A DNA stretch of 64,000 nt, taken from the NCBI GenBank assembly GCA_905221605.1, contig CAJNDS010002401.1, forward strand, positions 107,001 to 171,000, in the 5' to 3' direction. The stretch comes from Symbiodinium natans. Taxonomy: Eukaryota > Sar > Dinophyceae > Suessiales > Symbiodiniaceae. Under the pieces are notes generated by a model. It was given only the letters and a program-made list of their open reading frames with translations, made no database searches and was not told the DNA's origin. Of this stretch, positions 36,741 to 46,650 are shown one piece after another. Both the position numbers and the translations under genes were made by a program. The first letter of the stretch is position 1; every line of letters starts with the position of its first letter.

Positions 36741-36829
36741 GATTCAGGCACCACCGCGGCTGCGAGGACGAAGACTGCGATGAGCCAACCCAGGCGCCTT
36801 GCGGCGTAACCCAATGAAGCAAGGAGAAT
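36741..36829 (-). CDS. Minus-strand exon with one transmembrane segment
   Basis: Acceptor CCAGAAAG, 89 bp, donor GTTGGG followed by telomere-type repeat. The reading RRLGWLIAVFVLAAAVVPE is a clear hydrophobic segment preceded by Arg-Arg. Family unknown. Confidence 0.45.
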
Positions 36830-37381
36830 CTTTCTGGGTTTTGCAGGGTTTGTCTACCTACCCAGGATCTAAGAGGATGAAGGGCTTGGCATTTTTGGAG
36901 TCTGGGGGTCTTGGAGGTTTGGGGCTTTGGGTGGGTTCAGGGATGTAAGGATCCGGGTGTTGAGATGCAGGTAAATGTTGGGCTTGGGGATCTCGGGTTT
37001 CAATGCAAGGCTGTACAGATACGGACGTTAGGGCTGAAGGCGAAGACGAGGCGTTAATTAGGTGTGCCTGAGGTCATAAGTAGGTTATACCTCCCCAAGA
37101 AATCCCAATGATCAGTGCCTGCGCGCCTCCAAGCAAGCAGCCTTTCTTGTGGAACCCGCAACCCCCCGATCCCACTCGACCAGCCATGAAACTGCAGCAA
37201 GAACACAGAAACAATCGAAGCTCGAAACCACGAACCCTAAACCAAGGCTGCAGACCTCAAACCATCAAAGCTCGGACGCAGATCTCGAGCCAAGACACCA
37301 AGAACGCCCCGAAGTCCGAAATCCCACATCTAAACCCCACGGCCCACTCTGAGCCGGGCTCAGGGTACCTAGGTCGTAAAC

Positions 37382-37473
37382 CTTCAATCGCCTGAAGTTG
37401 GTGAAGGCAGTCAGGAGCCGACTAACCGGGTCGAAGCCGTAGATCACCACGTTGCTCCACAGCAAAACCTCTG
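37382..37473 (-). CDS. Minus-strand exon, membrane-like
   Basis: Acceptor CTCCCACAG, reading EVLLWSNVVIYGFDPVSRLL and TAFTNFRRLK, donor GTTTAC. Phase 2 start, phase 0 end. The next minus exon candidate, 37091-37141, joins in phase as AACLEARRH then stop, or reads LLAWRRAGTDHWDFLGR in another phase. Possibly a transporter, unproven. Confidence 0.45.
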
Positions 37474-37868
37474 CTGTGGGAGGGGGCGCTGTGGGGCCCG
37501 GCTTAGGGTTTAGGATGGAGCTCTTCACAAAGTTTACAGGAAGGCGTGTCTAGAGTGCATGGAGCGTATCCCCGAAGAGTTTTTCTGGAGTGCCCAACCC
37601 GAAAATTTGCCCAGAGTCCAGTGTGCCCAACCCAGAGTACGTCCCTGGAGTGACCAAAGTATTTTCCGCAGTGCGCAACCCCAGATTATCGGCACAGATT
37701 CCATGGGAGGCATGGACCTTTAGGTATCATGCGAGGTCTTGTCTTGTCTCTGTTTCCTACTTATGAATCAAGCCAACCCAAACGCCTCACGGCCTCTATT
37801 GATACGCCTCCTGTTTGTCTCTTGGAATCAAGAAATTTGCTTGCGTTGAATGGCTTGTTTCTAGGTAC

Positions 37869-39065
37869 AATGGAGGCAGATTTTCCGAAGATCTTGGGTT
37901 CGCAAAATCTGCCTGTGTCGGACGGCCTGCTTTTGCGGAGACAAAGAGGAAGCGGTTCAACGCAGCAAATTTTCTGTGATTCTCTTAAAAAGGGCAGGCT
38001 GTGACAAGACCTGTTTACCTGCAGGTAAGACGATCCTGACGCCGCTTATTCCAGACTTCAGAAACCAATTCTCCGACCACATGCATAAGGCCCAGCCTTG
38101 CGGAACTTCAACTTGGACAAAGCGAGCCCAACCTTCAAACAACAAAGCATGCAACATACGTGCGTGGCGTAAGAATGTCCACCTGTGACATGTCATGGAA
38201 CAGCATCTCGAACAGTCACCCGCCGTGCCATGAAGGGAAGACGGTTCAACTTGTCAGCAACATCCCTGGCGCTGACAGGATCCTGGAGCCATGCAAAAGC
38301 ATGGGCAGGATGGTCATCATCACAACTCAACTAGTCGCCCTACGACCGCCTTCAGCTGAAAGATATCCGCGTAGCCTGCGACATGCAAGCAACATCACCC
38401 AAACAAGGTTGACGTACTTCGCTCGACACTGCGCTATCCATGTTGAATCTCGGTATCTTTGTGGATGCAAGGCACTGTTCTTGATGATGTTGGCAACATC
38501 GTCAGCGTCCACATCCTGCCAAGGCATTCCCTTATACAACGTCAGCATAAACGTTAATCTCTGCAAGTCACCTCTTGGTCATGGGGCGCGAACTTCCCGG
38601 AGCTGCAATAGATGATACGACCCTGCCGCCGCTCCCAGTTGATGGACGCGCGACCATTTTTCTCCTGCTCAAAGAATCGCAAAACAGTGTTGCGGGGGTT
38701 TAAATGCGAAGGAATATACACGAAGCCCGTAAGCAGAGAATACTCGAGATGAACGACTGCGTGCGAAGCCTTCTTGACTCTCATGTTCTGTCCTTGATGG
38801 AGGAGACACCGAAGCATTGCAGCAGCTCACGGTTGGCCGCCGCTTCTAAGGCCGTGCGCTGCGCCTCATTGTCGCCGTGGCCACCTGGGCCGTAGTGACC
38901 AGCAGCCACGGCAATGTACTGGCACCTAAGACAAAGCACGCTCAACCCGTCAAGCTAGATGGTTCACCCAACTTCAACGCCGCTGCACTTCGCTCACAAC
39001 GGTTGCGTACAATACCACAGCAGCCGAGATGCCGGATGTTGAAGCCAGCCCCAGCGAACCCCAAG
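37869..39065 (-). CDS. Compact multi-exon gene of unknown function
   Basis: Minus exons 39011-39065, 38947-38992, 38810-38925, 38720-38772, 38572-38664, 38418-38530, 38220-38265, about 38019-38182 and 37869-37926. Phases agree from 38925 to 38265 and from about 38182 to 37869; the 38265 join needs a GC donor, and the join of 38947 to 38925 is unresolved. Introns are short (41-152 nt) and free of telomere-type repeat. Readings include GPGGHGDNEAQRTALEAAAN, ASINWERRQGRIIYCSSGKF, GMPWQDVDADDVANIIKNSA and GWALCMWSENWFLKSGISGV. Donors include GTACGT, GTGACT and GTAAAC. No domain is recognised. Soluble, Trp- and Arg-rich; the 3' end is not fixed. Confidence 0.5.
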
Positions 39066-39449
39066 CTAGTCAGGATCCAATCCTTCTTGTATCAATCCGA
39101 ACACATTGCCGACGGGGTTCGGATTTGCAAGCGAGGACATCGGGATATACCAGTTCCTTGGACCGACGCCGCACCTGCACGCAATGTGTAACCAACCGCC
39201 CGCAAGTTCTGAAGTGAATGCCTATAGACTCTTAGACAGGTCTCTCGCGAGCCGGCGCACCTGGAGAGAGTCCATTATTGTCACCAGGCTCGTCGCGAAT
39301 GCCTGAATGCAGGAGAGAAAATTAGATTGCGGTTCGAAACGCATCTGATCTCACGCACGTGGAATGCAGCAGCAAGCTTGGAACCCACTGCAGAAGAGGC
39401 CAGCCCAATGCAGCCACACACAAGCATTCGAACCAGCATGATTGAACCT

Positions 39450-39958
39450 TCACACTGAAGTTTCATTCGGCAAAGCTGCGTTTGTCGGACGACAGTGGAG
39501 CGGGTCGCTGCTGACGAAACCAGCAACCAGACCCCCGTAGGTGAACAGACCCTCGACCATCACCTCAGAGCAAAAGCATACGCACACTTGTCTGTGAGCG
39601 GGGCAAATCATTTCCCTCTGCAACTCACGCAAATACCCAGCTCCCGAGACCTCAATGGCACGACGGAGGTCTTGTCGAGTGCACGTCGTGATGTGCTTCT
39701 CGTTATAGGTTTTCACCTCGTGTAACTGAAACCGACCAACAAGAACTGCCAAGCTTCAAGAGACAACCGCGCGCCTACGAAGGCTCGATTCAAGCCAACG
39801 ATGTCGTCAACTGCCTTGACAATGAACGGGCAGCTGATCTTGTCGTGTCTTCTTGGTACGGAACGATTTTTCAATCTAGCGACTCCGGTTTTTGCTGTTT
39901 GGGTCATGTGTTCCCTCTCACATTGCATGTCTACAAGTGATAAGTTTATTTCAAGCAA
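39450..39958 (-). CDS. Probable minus-strand coding, exons unresolved
   Basis: Two overlapping long minus frames look coding: HDKISCPFIVKAVDDIVGLN in 39713-39958, and RQDLRRAIEVSGAGYLRELQ with LFTYGGLVAGFVSSDP in 39450-39752. A GTGAAA donor near 39722 and several acceptors could connect them, but no phase-consistent join was found. It could be the 5' part of the gene ending near 37869. Confidence 0.35.
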
Positions 39959-40060
39959 TGGCCTGTTTAACTGTCAGCCACATATCTGGGGGAATGAGAG
40001 GGAAAAGGGCATGTAGTAGCAAATCACGTCGCAAGTCCTGTAAATGGAACCTGTGAGTTC

Positions 40061-40590
40061 ATTGGGCCGAAACGAGGCAATGGCCTCTTTGGTGTGTCAG
40101 TGGCAATCATTGGGCCGAAACGAGGCAATGGCCTCTTTGGTGTGTCAGTGGCAATCATTGGGCCGAAACGAGGCAATGGCCTCTTTGGTGTGTCAGTGGC
40201 AATCATTGGGCCGAAACGAGGCAATGGCCTCTTTGGTGTGTCAGTGGCAATCATTGGGCCGAAACGAGGCAATGGCCCCTTTGGCGTGTCAGTGGCAATC
40301 CTTAGGCCGAAACGAGGCAATAGCCTCTTTGGTGTGTCAGTGGCAATCCAAAATGGAGAGGCAGGATAGACCTATAGCCATAAACTATAGAACCTGGATC
40401 CCTCTGTCCCCTGAGCCACGAAAACCCTCCCGGGCGCACTTTCGTGAGCCAAAGGTGCGCCGGAGAGGGTTTTCGTCATCCAGAATGGAGAGGCAGGATA
40501 GACCTATAGCCATAGACTCTAGAACTTGGATCCCTCTGTCCCCTGAGCCACGAAAACCCTCTCCGGCGCACTTTCGCGAGGTTCTACTCA
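40061..40590 (+). repeat. 48-bp tandem repeat (x6) followed by 132-bp repeat (x2)
   Basis: Units starting ATTGGGCCGAAACGAGGCAA recur at 40061, 40109, 40157, 40205, 40253 and 40301 (48 bp). A 132-bp unit (GGAGAGGCAGGATAGACC) follows at 40355 and 40487. Both lengths are multiples of three, so long frames remain open on both strands (230 codons plus, about 98 minus). Probably non-coding. Confidence 0.9.
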
Positions 40591-40991
40591 AACATGTGCT
40601 TTGGACAGTCAGGTGGGGTGGCCTCTTTAGGTACAGGACCTTGGGCGAAAGCCCAGTTGTGGCAGGTGGCCTCTTTCAGCTTTGGCCCCTACTCAAACAT
40701 GCGCTTTGGATATTCAGGGGGGTCCCTAAACCCTGAACCCTAAAAATATTTACGGAATCTCTTCCCAAATCTGTTTCTGTTACGGGCCTGTTTGACAGTG
40801 ACCCCTTCATAAAGAGCCATTGCTTGAAATAAGATAAGCGTGAAACCTTCCAAGTTACGAGAAAACCAACAACCACGCACCCAAAACTAAGCATTAAAGT
40901 CAAATGCATATAAACAAGTCTTTGTTAATGGCAATGTGGGATGCCCTCACCTTAGGCCGCCCTAAACGCTGAACACCCCGAATTCCCAACA

Positions 40992-41097
40992 ATGCGCCTC
41001 GCAGGAGCTCGCAGATTCAATCTGAGGCAATTCAGAATTGAGGAGCGCACGCCCTTCCATCGAACGTGGCGTGCTGCAAGTGAAGGTCATGAATGTG
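40992..41097 (+). CDS. Possible first exon with strong GTAAGT donor
   Basis: ATG, MRLAGARRFNLRQFRIEERT, then PFHRTWRAASEGHEC, with a consensus GTAAGT donor at 41098. Arg-rich, with a presequence-like N-terminus. A following exon was not fixed; unspliced, the frame stops at 41174. Confidence 0.4.
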
Positions 41098-41099
41098 GT

Positions 41100-42155
41100 A
41101 AGTGTATCGCACCCTGGGTCTTGAAGAGAGCCCTGCCCGCTACAGTATGCCACTCGCACGAATCAAGCCGATGATGGAAAACTGGTTGTCTATACACAAA
41201 TAGAGGGTCTCACTTTGTAGTCGTCCAAGTGATAGTATCCCTATTGACGGGTCGACGGCCTCATCGACGACTTGACTCGCTTTTCTCCGGGGAGACAACT
41301 GTTTCGAGTGCTGTCCTGGGTTGGGGAATTCCTAGCGGTTTTCCCCAACCCACTAACATCAAAACGCTTGGTACACATGAAACACTTCTCTCTGGGGAGG
41401 AAAGTGTTTCAAGTGTTTCAAGTGGTTTGAAACACGTAAAGCCCTTGTCCTGCGATTGATATTCATCTTATTCAGGCTGCTACTTAAAATAATTAGCAGA
41501 GTATACTCACATAGACCCCAAAGGTCCTGCATAAAGAGTCCCTAGGGTGCCCTACCCCAGAGTATCCAATACCCAGAGCTTTTGTCAGGGAACCCCTACC
41601 GTGTCCAACGGCTGTCCCCAAACGAATCCCCAGAGTGTCCCTGGAGCGCCCAACCCCAGGATAAGATCGCAAATTCCTTGCCTGCGGGGCTGGGATGGTC
41701 GAAGTAGGCTGATTTGTTTGCATTTTGTCTGGGGGTCTTCTGGGTTCTTTTGGGGTTTAGGGTTTTAGGGTTTTGGGGTTAGGGTGCCGGGTCTAGGTGC
41801 TTAAGCGCTTATATTCCTGGTTTCGGGTTTAGGCTGTAGGCGGCATGGGGGCATACAGGCCAGCCTTGGACCCTTGGAACCGCCAAACCTCGCAGTCGGC
41901 TCATAGACCCCCACTCTGGGTAAACCCTGAGCCCTAAACCCTAAACCCTAAACCCTAAACCCTAAACCCTGAATCCTAAACGCCCAAACCCCTAACAGGG
42001 GATGTTCCCCCACAGTCCTTAATATGACAGTACCCCACAACTATCATCCCTCTGAAGGGCTGTTAGTCTAAGGGGGAAGGCCTCAACCCTAAACCCTAAA
42101 CCCCAAACCCTAAACCCTAAACCCTAAACCCCAAACCCCAAACCCCCAAAAAAAC
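41100..42155. other. No gene recognised
   Basis: 41180-41460 is mixed DNA with a repeated GAAACAC.TCTCTCTGGGGA motif. 41520-41720 has repeats of the CCCAGAGT.TCC type. 41930-42150 holds CCCTAAA arrays and a decayed hairpin element. Confidence 0.4.
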
Positions 42156-42212
42156 GGCAAGCTGATCAGAAGGCAGGCCAGGGGGCGAGCTGCCCGTCTG
42201 AGTAATGCAGGC
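42156..42212 (-). CDS. Minus-strand exon
   Basis: Acceptor CACCCGAG, reading ACITQTGSSPPGLPSDQLA, donor GTTTTT. Phase 0 at both ends. CCCTAAA array on the low side, TTTAGGG on the high side. Family unknown. Confidence 0.45.
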
Positions 42213-42886
42213 CTCGGGTGCTAAGCCCTAAAGTTTCAGGGCTTCGGGCTAAGGGTTCAGGGTTCAGGGTTTAGGGTTCAGGGTTTAGGTCTTATTGCGA
42301 AATCCAAAAACCCCAAAAGCTGAGGACCCCAACACCGAAAACCCCAAAAAGCCCTGAAACCTTAAATCCCCTCAAGCCCACCCCTACACCGTAAACCTCG
42401 AAACCTAAAGTTCCCAAACTCCAAGCCCAGCGTGTCGGGGTGGAGTGACGGGGCTTCTTGAAGGCCCGGATGTTCGGCGGTTAGGGATAAAGGGGTCAGG
42501 GGTTTTTGGGTGTGGGGATTTCGGGCTCCGGGTTTTGGGGCTTGGGGTTTAGTGCAAGGCTTTTTACCCTAAACCCTAAACCCTAAACCCTAAACCCTAA
42601 ACCCTAAACCCATTTAACATTGTGACGGCGATGATGGTGGTTGCTCTGCCAGTGCTGCTCTGCGGTTACTCTTGCGGCTAGCATGCTTATCTGGTCATCT
42701 GTCATTGTCACCCTCGTTATTCTTATTTGCTTTAGAACAATAAGTGCAAAAATGCTAATAATAGTAATAATAAATCATCAACTAAAATCAACTAAATAAA
42801 CTAAACAAGTAAAAACAAAAAAAACAAAAACAACAAACATGGGGACAACCGGAAGCCCCGCAGACCCTAAACCCTGAATCCTAATC

Positions 42887-42980
42887 CAAGCTCCAAGTCC
42901 AAGATGCACGCAGTGGGGTTCACGGAGGGCAGCACGCCGAAACTGAAGGCGGCGCCCAGAAACAGGGCCTCGAGCTGGTT
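42887..42980 (-). CDS. Minus-strand exon, hydrophobic
   Basis: Acceptor TTGCGCAG, reading NQLEALFLGAAFSFGVLPSV and NPTACILDLEL. The donor would be GATTAG (GA-AG), since no GT is in place; GA donors are described in dinoflagellates. Membrane-protein-like, family unknown. Confidence 0.45.
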
Positions 42981-43329
42981 CTGCGCAACAGTCTGCATCT
43001 ATGAAGGTGATCGACCTTTAGACCCTAAACCCGAAAGCTGCCTTAAGGCGTAATGCTGAGGAAGCAGCCAAAAGGGGAGTTCGGAAGGCCCATACAGTCG
43101 AAAGTAAGGACTGACCTGCGAGGATGGCCGGATATGTGCATGGTTTCGAGGAGCATTTGGGATTGAGGAGTTGGGATTTCCTGGGTGCTTCAAGAATCCG
43201 CAGTCAGGGAGTCTTGCTGCAGGGCTTGCAGCTTCTGGGACTTTATAGAGGGTCAAGGGTATGGGGGTTGCAGGGTCCGGGGATTTCCACGCCAGGAGCC
43301 CACTGCAACTGCATGCAAATGCTAATAGG

Positions 43330-43520
43330 CTAAGCGTCACCAGGGAGGAAGCTCCCTGCCCCCAGCGCTTCCCCCTTCGATTGAGGCCAAGACTCTCCCA
43401 AGACCTCTCGACTCCCAGCCTCACTGAGGCCTCCCTCATGTCAGCCGAAACCCTCCAGCCCGCAAATCCGAAGGTCTTGGAGCCCTTCCGTATGCGCTGG
43501 CGCACCACAATCCTAAAGCC
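43330..43520. other. Long open segment on both strands
   Basis: Plus reads LSQDLSTPSLTEASLMSAET and on to a stop at 43524. Minus reads SADMREASVRLGVERSWESL to a GTGACG donor. Both are exon-like; strand unresolved. Confidence 0.3.
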
Positions 43521-44235
43521 TTGAAGCCCTCAAACCTTGGGGGCTTCCTAAAATGCGGGCGGCGGGGTGGGGGGGAGGTGGGTAACCCTGTTGGGACCTT
43601 CGTACAAGTAGGACTAGCGCGTCCCCTACTTGCGGGAAATGCCCGTTTGGCTGTAGGCGCTGGAGTCTGCCTTCAGGGGAAGCGGCTGTCACCCCGGAGG
43701 CAGCTTCCTGCGCAACTCGGGATGCGCTCAGCGTAAAAGATCACGGGGGTTAGTGGTTGGGGCATCGTGTTACTTAGCTGATCTACATGGAACCTACGTC
43801 CTAGCTTTTATTTTCAGTTGTTCACAGACTCATTGCGGTGCAATTCACACCAACCCCATCGAGTCATCGATTCTCGCTGACCGTCCCTGAAAGCAACCCC
43901 GCTGTAAACGTTTGTAAACTTCGACAAATCACCCGACCTACAAAAATCTTCCTTTAAATGCCACTTGACTCAGACGCTGGTTCCTGTGGGGGGCTGCTAC
44001 AGTGCAAAGCGTAAAGCTGCTCCTACATGCCCATGCTTTCAGCCCGAGACCTTTCTGCTCTTGCGCTAAACCCTGAACTCTCTAACCCCATGACCCCCAA
44101 ACCCGAAACCCCCAAGCTGTAAACCTACACCTTAAACCCTATAGACCCTAAGCTGTAAGCTGTAAACCCTAAACCCTTTCCCGAAACCCTAAACCCTGAA
44201 CCCTATGCCCTAACCCTAAACCCTAAACCCTGAAC

Positions 44236-44325
44236 CCCAAGAGCCCAGGGCCTCGCCCACCACGGGCACGAAACTGGAGCGCTGCTCGTGCGTCTCGCGC
44301 GGCTCGCGCGTCTCGCGCGTCTCGC
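44236..44325 (-). CDS. Minus-strand exon with Glu/Arg/Thr repeats
   Basis: Acceptor GAGTCCAG, reading ETRETREPRETHEQRSSFVP then VVGEALGSW, donor GTTCAG. The 5' half is a GCGAGACGC-type DNA repeat, so the peptide repeat reflects simple sequence. Confidence 0.4.
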
Positions 44326-44451
44326 CTGGACTCGGCCTTTTCGGCCTTGAGTTAAAGGTCTCTGAGGGCGTATCTAGGGTTCCGAGGTCGTGGAGGCTTA
44401 TAGGATGTATACATAGGAAGCTTACGGTTTGAGGCTAAACATCTCTGAATG

Positions 44452-44548
44452 TTAAGAGGTTTAGGAGGTCTAGGAGGTTTAGGACGGTTTAGGAGGTTTA
44501 GGAGGTTTAGGAGGTTTAGGAGGTTTAGGAGGTTTAGGAGGTTCAGGG
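44452..44548 (+). repeat. 9-bp tandem repeat (GGTTTAGGA)n
   Basis: About ten units of a 9-bp derivative of the telomere-type repeat, showing that repeat-length variants also expand locally. Confidence 0.85.
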
Positions 44549-45193
44549 CTTGGGGTTCAGCAGCGCCTGCTTGGTGAGAGTCCCGCAGCTTCTCCGCAAA
44601 GCGATGTCGGTCGATGAACCTTCGCGCTTGAAGGCTTTAGGGTTTAGGGTTCCAGGGCTCTATAGGGCACTGATGAGCGTCCCATGGCTTTAGGGCTTCA
44701 GGGATTTGAGGGCTTCAGGTTTTCGGACTTCGGGCTTCTAGGGCTTTAATAAGAAGCTCTGACTCCACCAGAACAAGCGAAAGGTGTGCATGTAGTCCGT
44801 ATGTACACGTGACATCTGTCCAACGATCTGTGATTCATACCGTAAACCCTAAACTGGAACACTTAAGCCCCTATTCAGGTTTTAGGCCATTTTAGGGCGC
44901 TCCGAATATGAAGTTGGCCCTAGGCGCAAGAGTGCCGCGCCGGCCACAGCATTGACGGCCGCCTGCGCACTTCAGGGTACATGGGCTTATGGCTTTATGG
45001 GCATGGGTTAGGGATTTGGGAGTTGTGGGATGTACACATACAAGAAGGCAGCTGAATTTGGTTAGGGTTTTAGGGCTGTGGCTACACTCCGAAGGCCTTT
45101 GGCCCAATTCCAGGTGCGACAGACTCCCAAACCCTGAAACCCGGTGTAGGGTTTCGGGTTTAGGGTTTAGGGTTTAGGGTGTAGGGTTTAGGG

Positions 45194-45322
45194 TCACTCT
45201 TTTCCCGAGCGAGACCTCCACCGTCATCCAGTACTGAAACCATCCTCCCCTCCAGCATCACCACCCCATTCCCCCTGACCTTGACGAAGAGGAACTCCTG
45301 GACCACCAGGATCTCCCAGACT
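45194..45322. other. Open segment with reversed repeat polarity
   Basis: Minus reads EILVVQEFLFVKVRGNGVVM and on; plus is also open from a TCCAG. Unlike most exons here, TTTAGGG lies on the low side and CCCTAAA on the high side. A shorter related copy (GGTGGTACTGGAGGG) follows at about 45380-45410. Confidence 0.3.
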
Positions 45323-45412
45323 AAACCCTAAACCCGAAACCCGAAACCCTAAACCCTAAACCCTAAACCCTAAACCCCCACCCATCTCCTCCCTCCAGTA
45401 CCACCCTGGAAG

Positions 45413-46220
45413 GGTTTAGGGTTTAGGGTTTAGGGTTTAGGGTTTAGGGTTTAGGGTTTAGGGTTGAAGGGGACTTAATGTGGGGGCTATTCAAGGGCAT
45501 ACTAAAAGTGTAGACTGTAGCTCCTATCGATGGCAAATCTGTTTGAGAAGTCGCAACTGCAGACTTGCAGCGCAGAGAAACTGGGTTTAGGGTTTAGGGT
45601 TTAGGGTTTAGGGTTTAGGGTTTACGGGGTCTCTATAACAAGGATTATGTTATGCTCCAACGTGTTTTCCAGATTCCATTATAACCCCAAGGAATAAGTA
45701 AACATAATATGTAGGGGAATCTTCAGAGCTCGGCACTTGCAAAAGGGCTTTATTATGGAGGGTCAGGGGGGCTCAGTAAACAGGTAGAGTTTAGGGTTTC
45801 AGGTTTAGGGTTGAAGGGTCAGGGAGACTAAGTAGATTCAAAGAGGGGGATAAACCTAAACCCTAAACCCTAACCCTAAACCCTAAACCCTACATAATCT
45901 CCTATATAACCCCTTTAAGGAGTGGAGACTCGAGCTCATATGGAACGGGTTAGTGTGTCGGAATGCCGTGAAAGTTGTCAAAAATTGGAACTGGCCGGCT
46001 TGATTATGCTGAACGTTTCCTTCATCAAACGAGGTTCAGGGTTTAGGGTTCAGGTTTGCAATGGGCGCTTTTGAATCTATATGATACTCTCAAAAGACCA
46101 GGGTTCAGGGTTTAGGGTTTACGTCTGGAGATGGTAGTTTCCCAAAATAGGGGGACCCCAATAGAAACCCCCAAAATACTCTGATCCGTAATATAGGGAC
46201 CCCCCAAAAAGGTACCCCTA
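45413..46220. other. Repeat-rich, no gene seen
   Basis: TTTAGGG arrays at 45413-45468 and 45590-45622, a CCCTAAA array at 45855-45890, otherwise mixed DNA. A hairpin occupies 46131-46238. Confidence 0.5.
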
Positions 46221-46238
46221 ATTTTGGGAAACTACCAT
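46131..46238. repeat. Hairpin element, ~24-bp inverted ends
   Basis: ATGGTAGTTTCCCAAAATAG at 46131-46150 is matched in reverse by 46219-46238 with one indel, and the pairing continues as GGGG/CCCC. About 60 bp between arms. MITE-like or a structured transcript. Confidence 0.6.
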
Positions 46239-46650
46239 ATGGGAAGAGACATGCATAGCACCGTGGTAGCTATAGCGGACTGGAAAGCATGGCGCCGACA
46301 AAAAGAAAGCATCGAAGAGGAGATGGAAACCAGCAACGTAGGGGCCTACATAACAATCACCTGTATCCTTTTCAGGTCCATTTTTGAGGTACCCTATGGT
46401 ATAAAAGTATACAAGGAATATGGGACCATCATATTGGCAATTATTTTGGCACCTATAGTATTTCATCGGGGATATATAACGACCATTATGAGGATTGCTT
46501 CTTCCATCCCCTACTTGGGGTACGCAGACCACAACATAGGGGATATGCCCTCCTTCAAGACATAAGATTACATGAAACCCCGCATAGCCTCCCGTTTGAG
46601 AGACACCCGTCTTTGTAGGACTCTTTTCATGACAGCCGGAGTTGTGGGCC

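Noticed and set aside
40061-40348. CRISPR-like array of regular repeats
   Set aside because: The 48-bp units are contiguous with no variable spacers, and the context is eukaryotic.
42610-42680. Potassium-channel S6-like exon (MMVVALPVLLCG)
   Set aside because: The reading resembles a channel helix, but there is no AG acceptor before it and an in-frame stop follows, so it is probably chance.
46224-46565. 113-codon plus-strand frame after a hairpin
   Set aside because: The minus strand is equally open, composition is unremarkable, and no domain or exon signals are visible.
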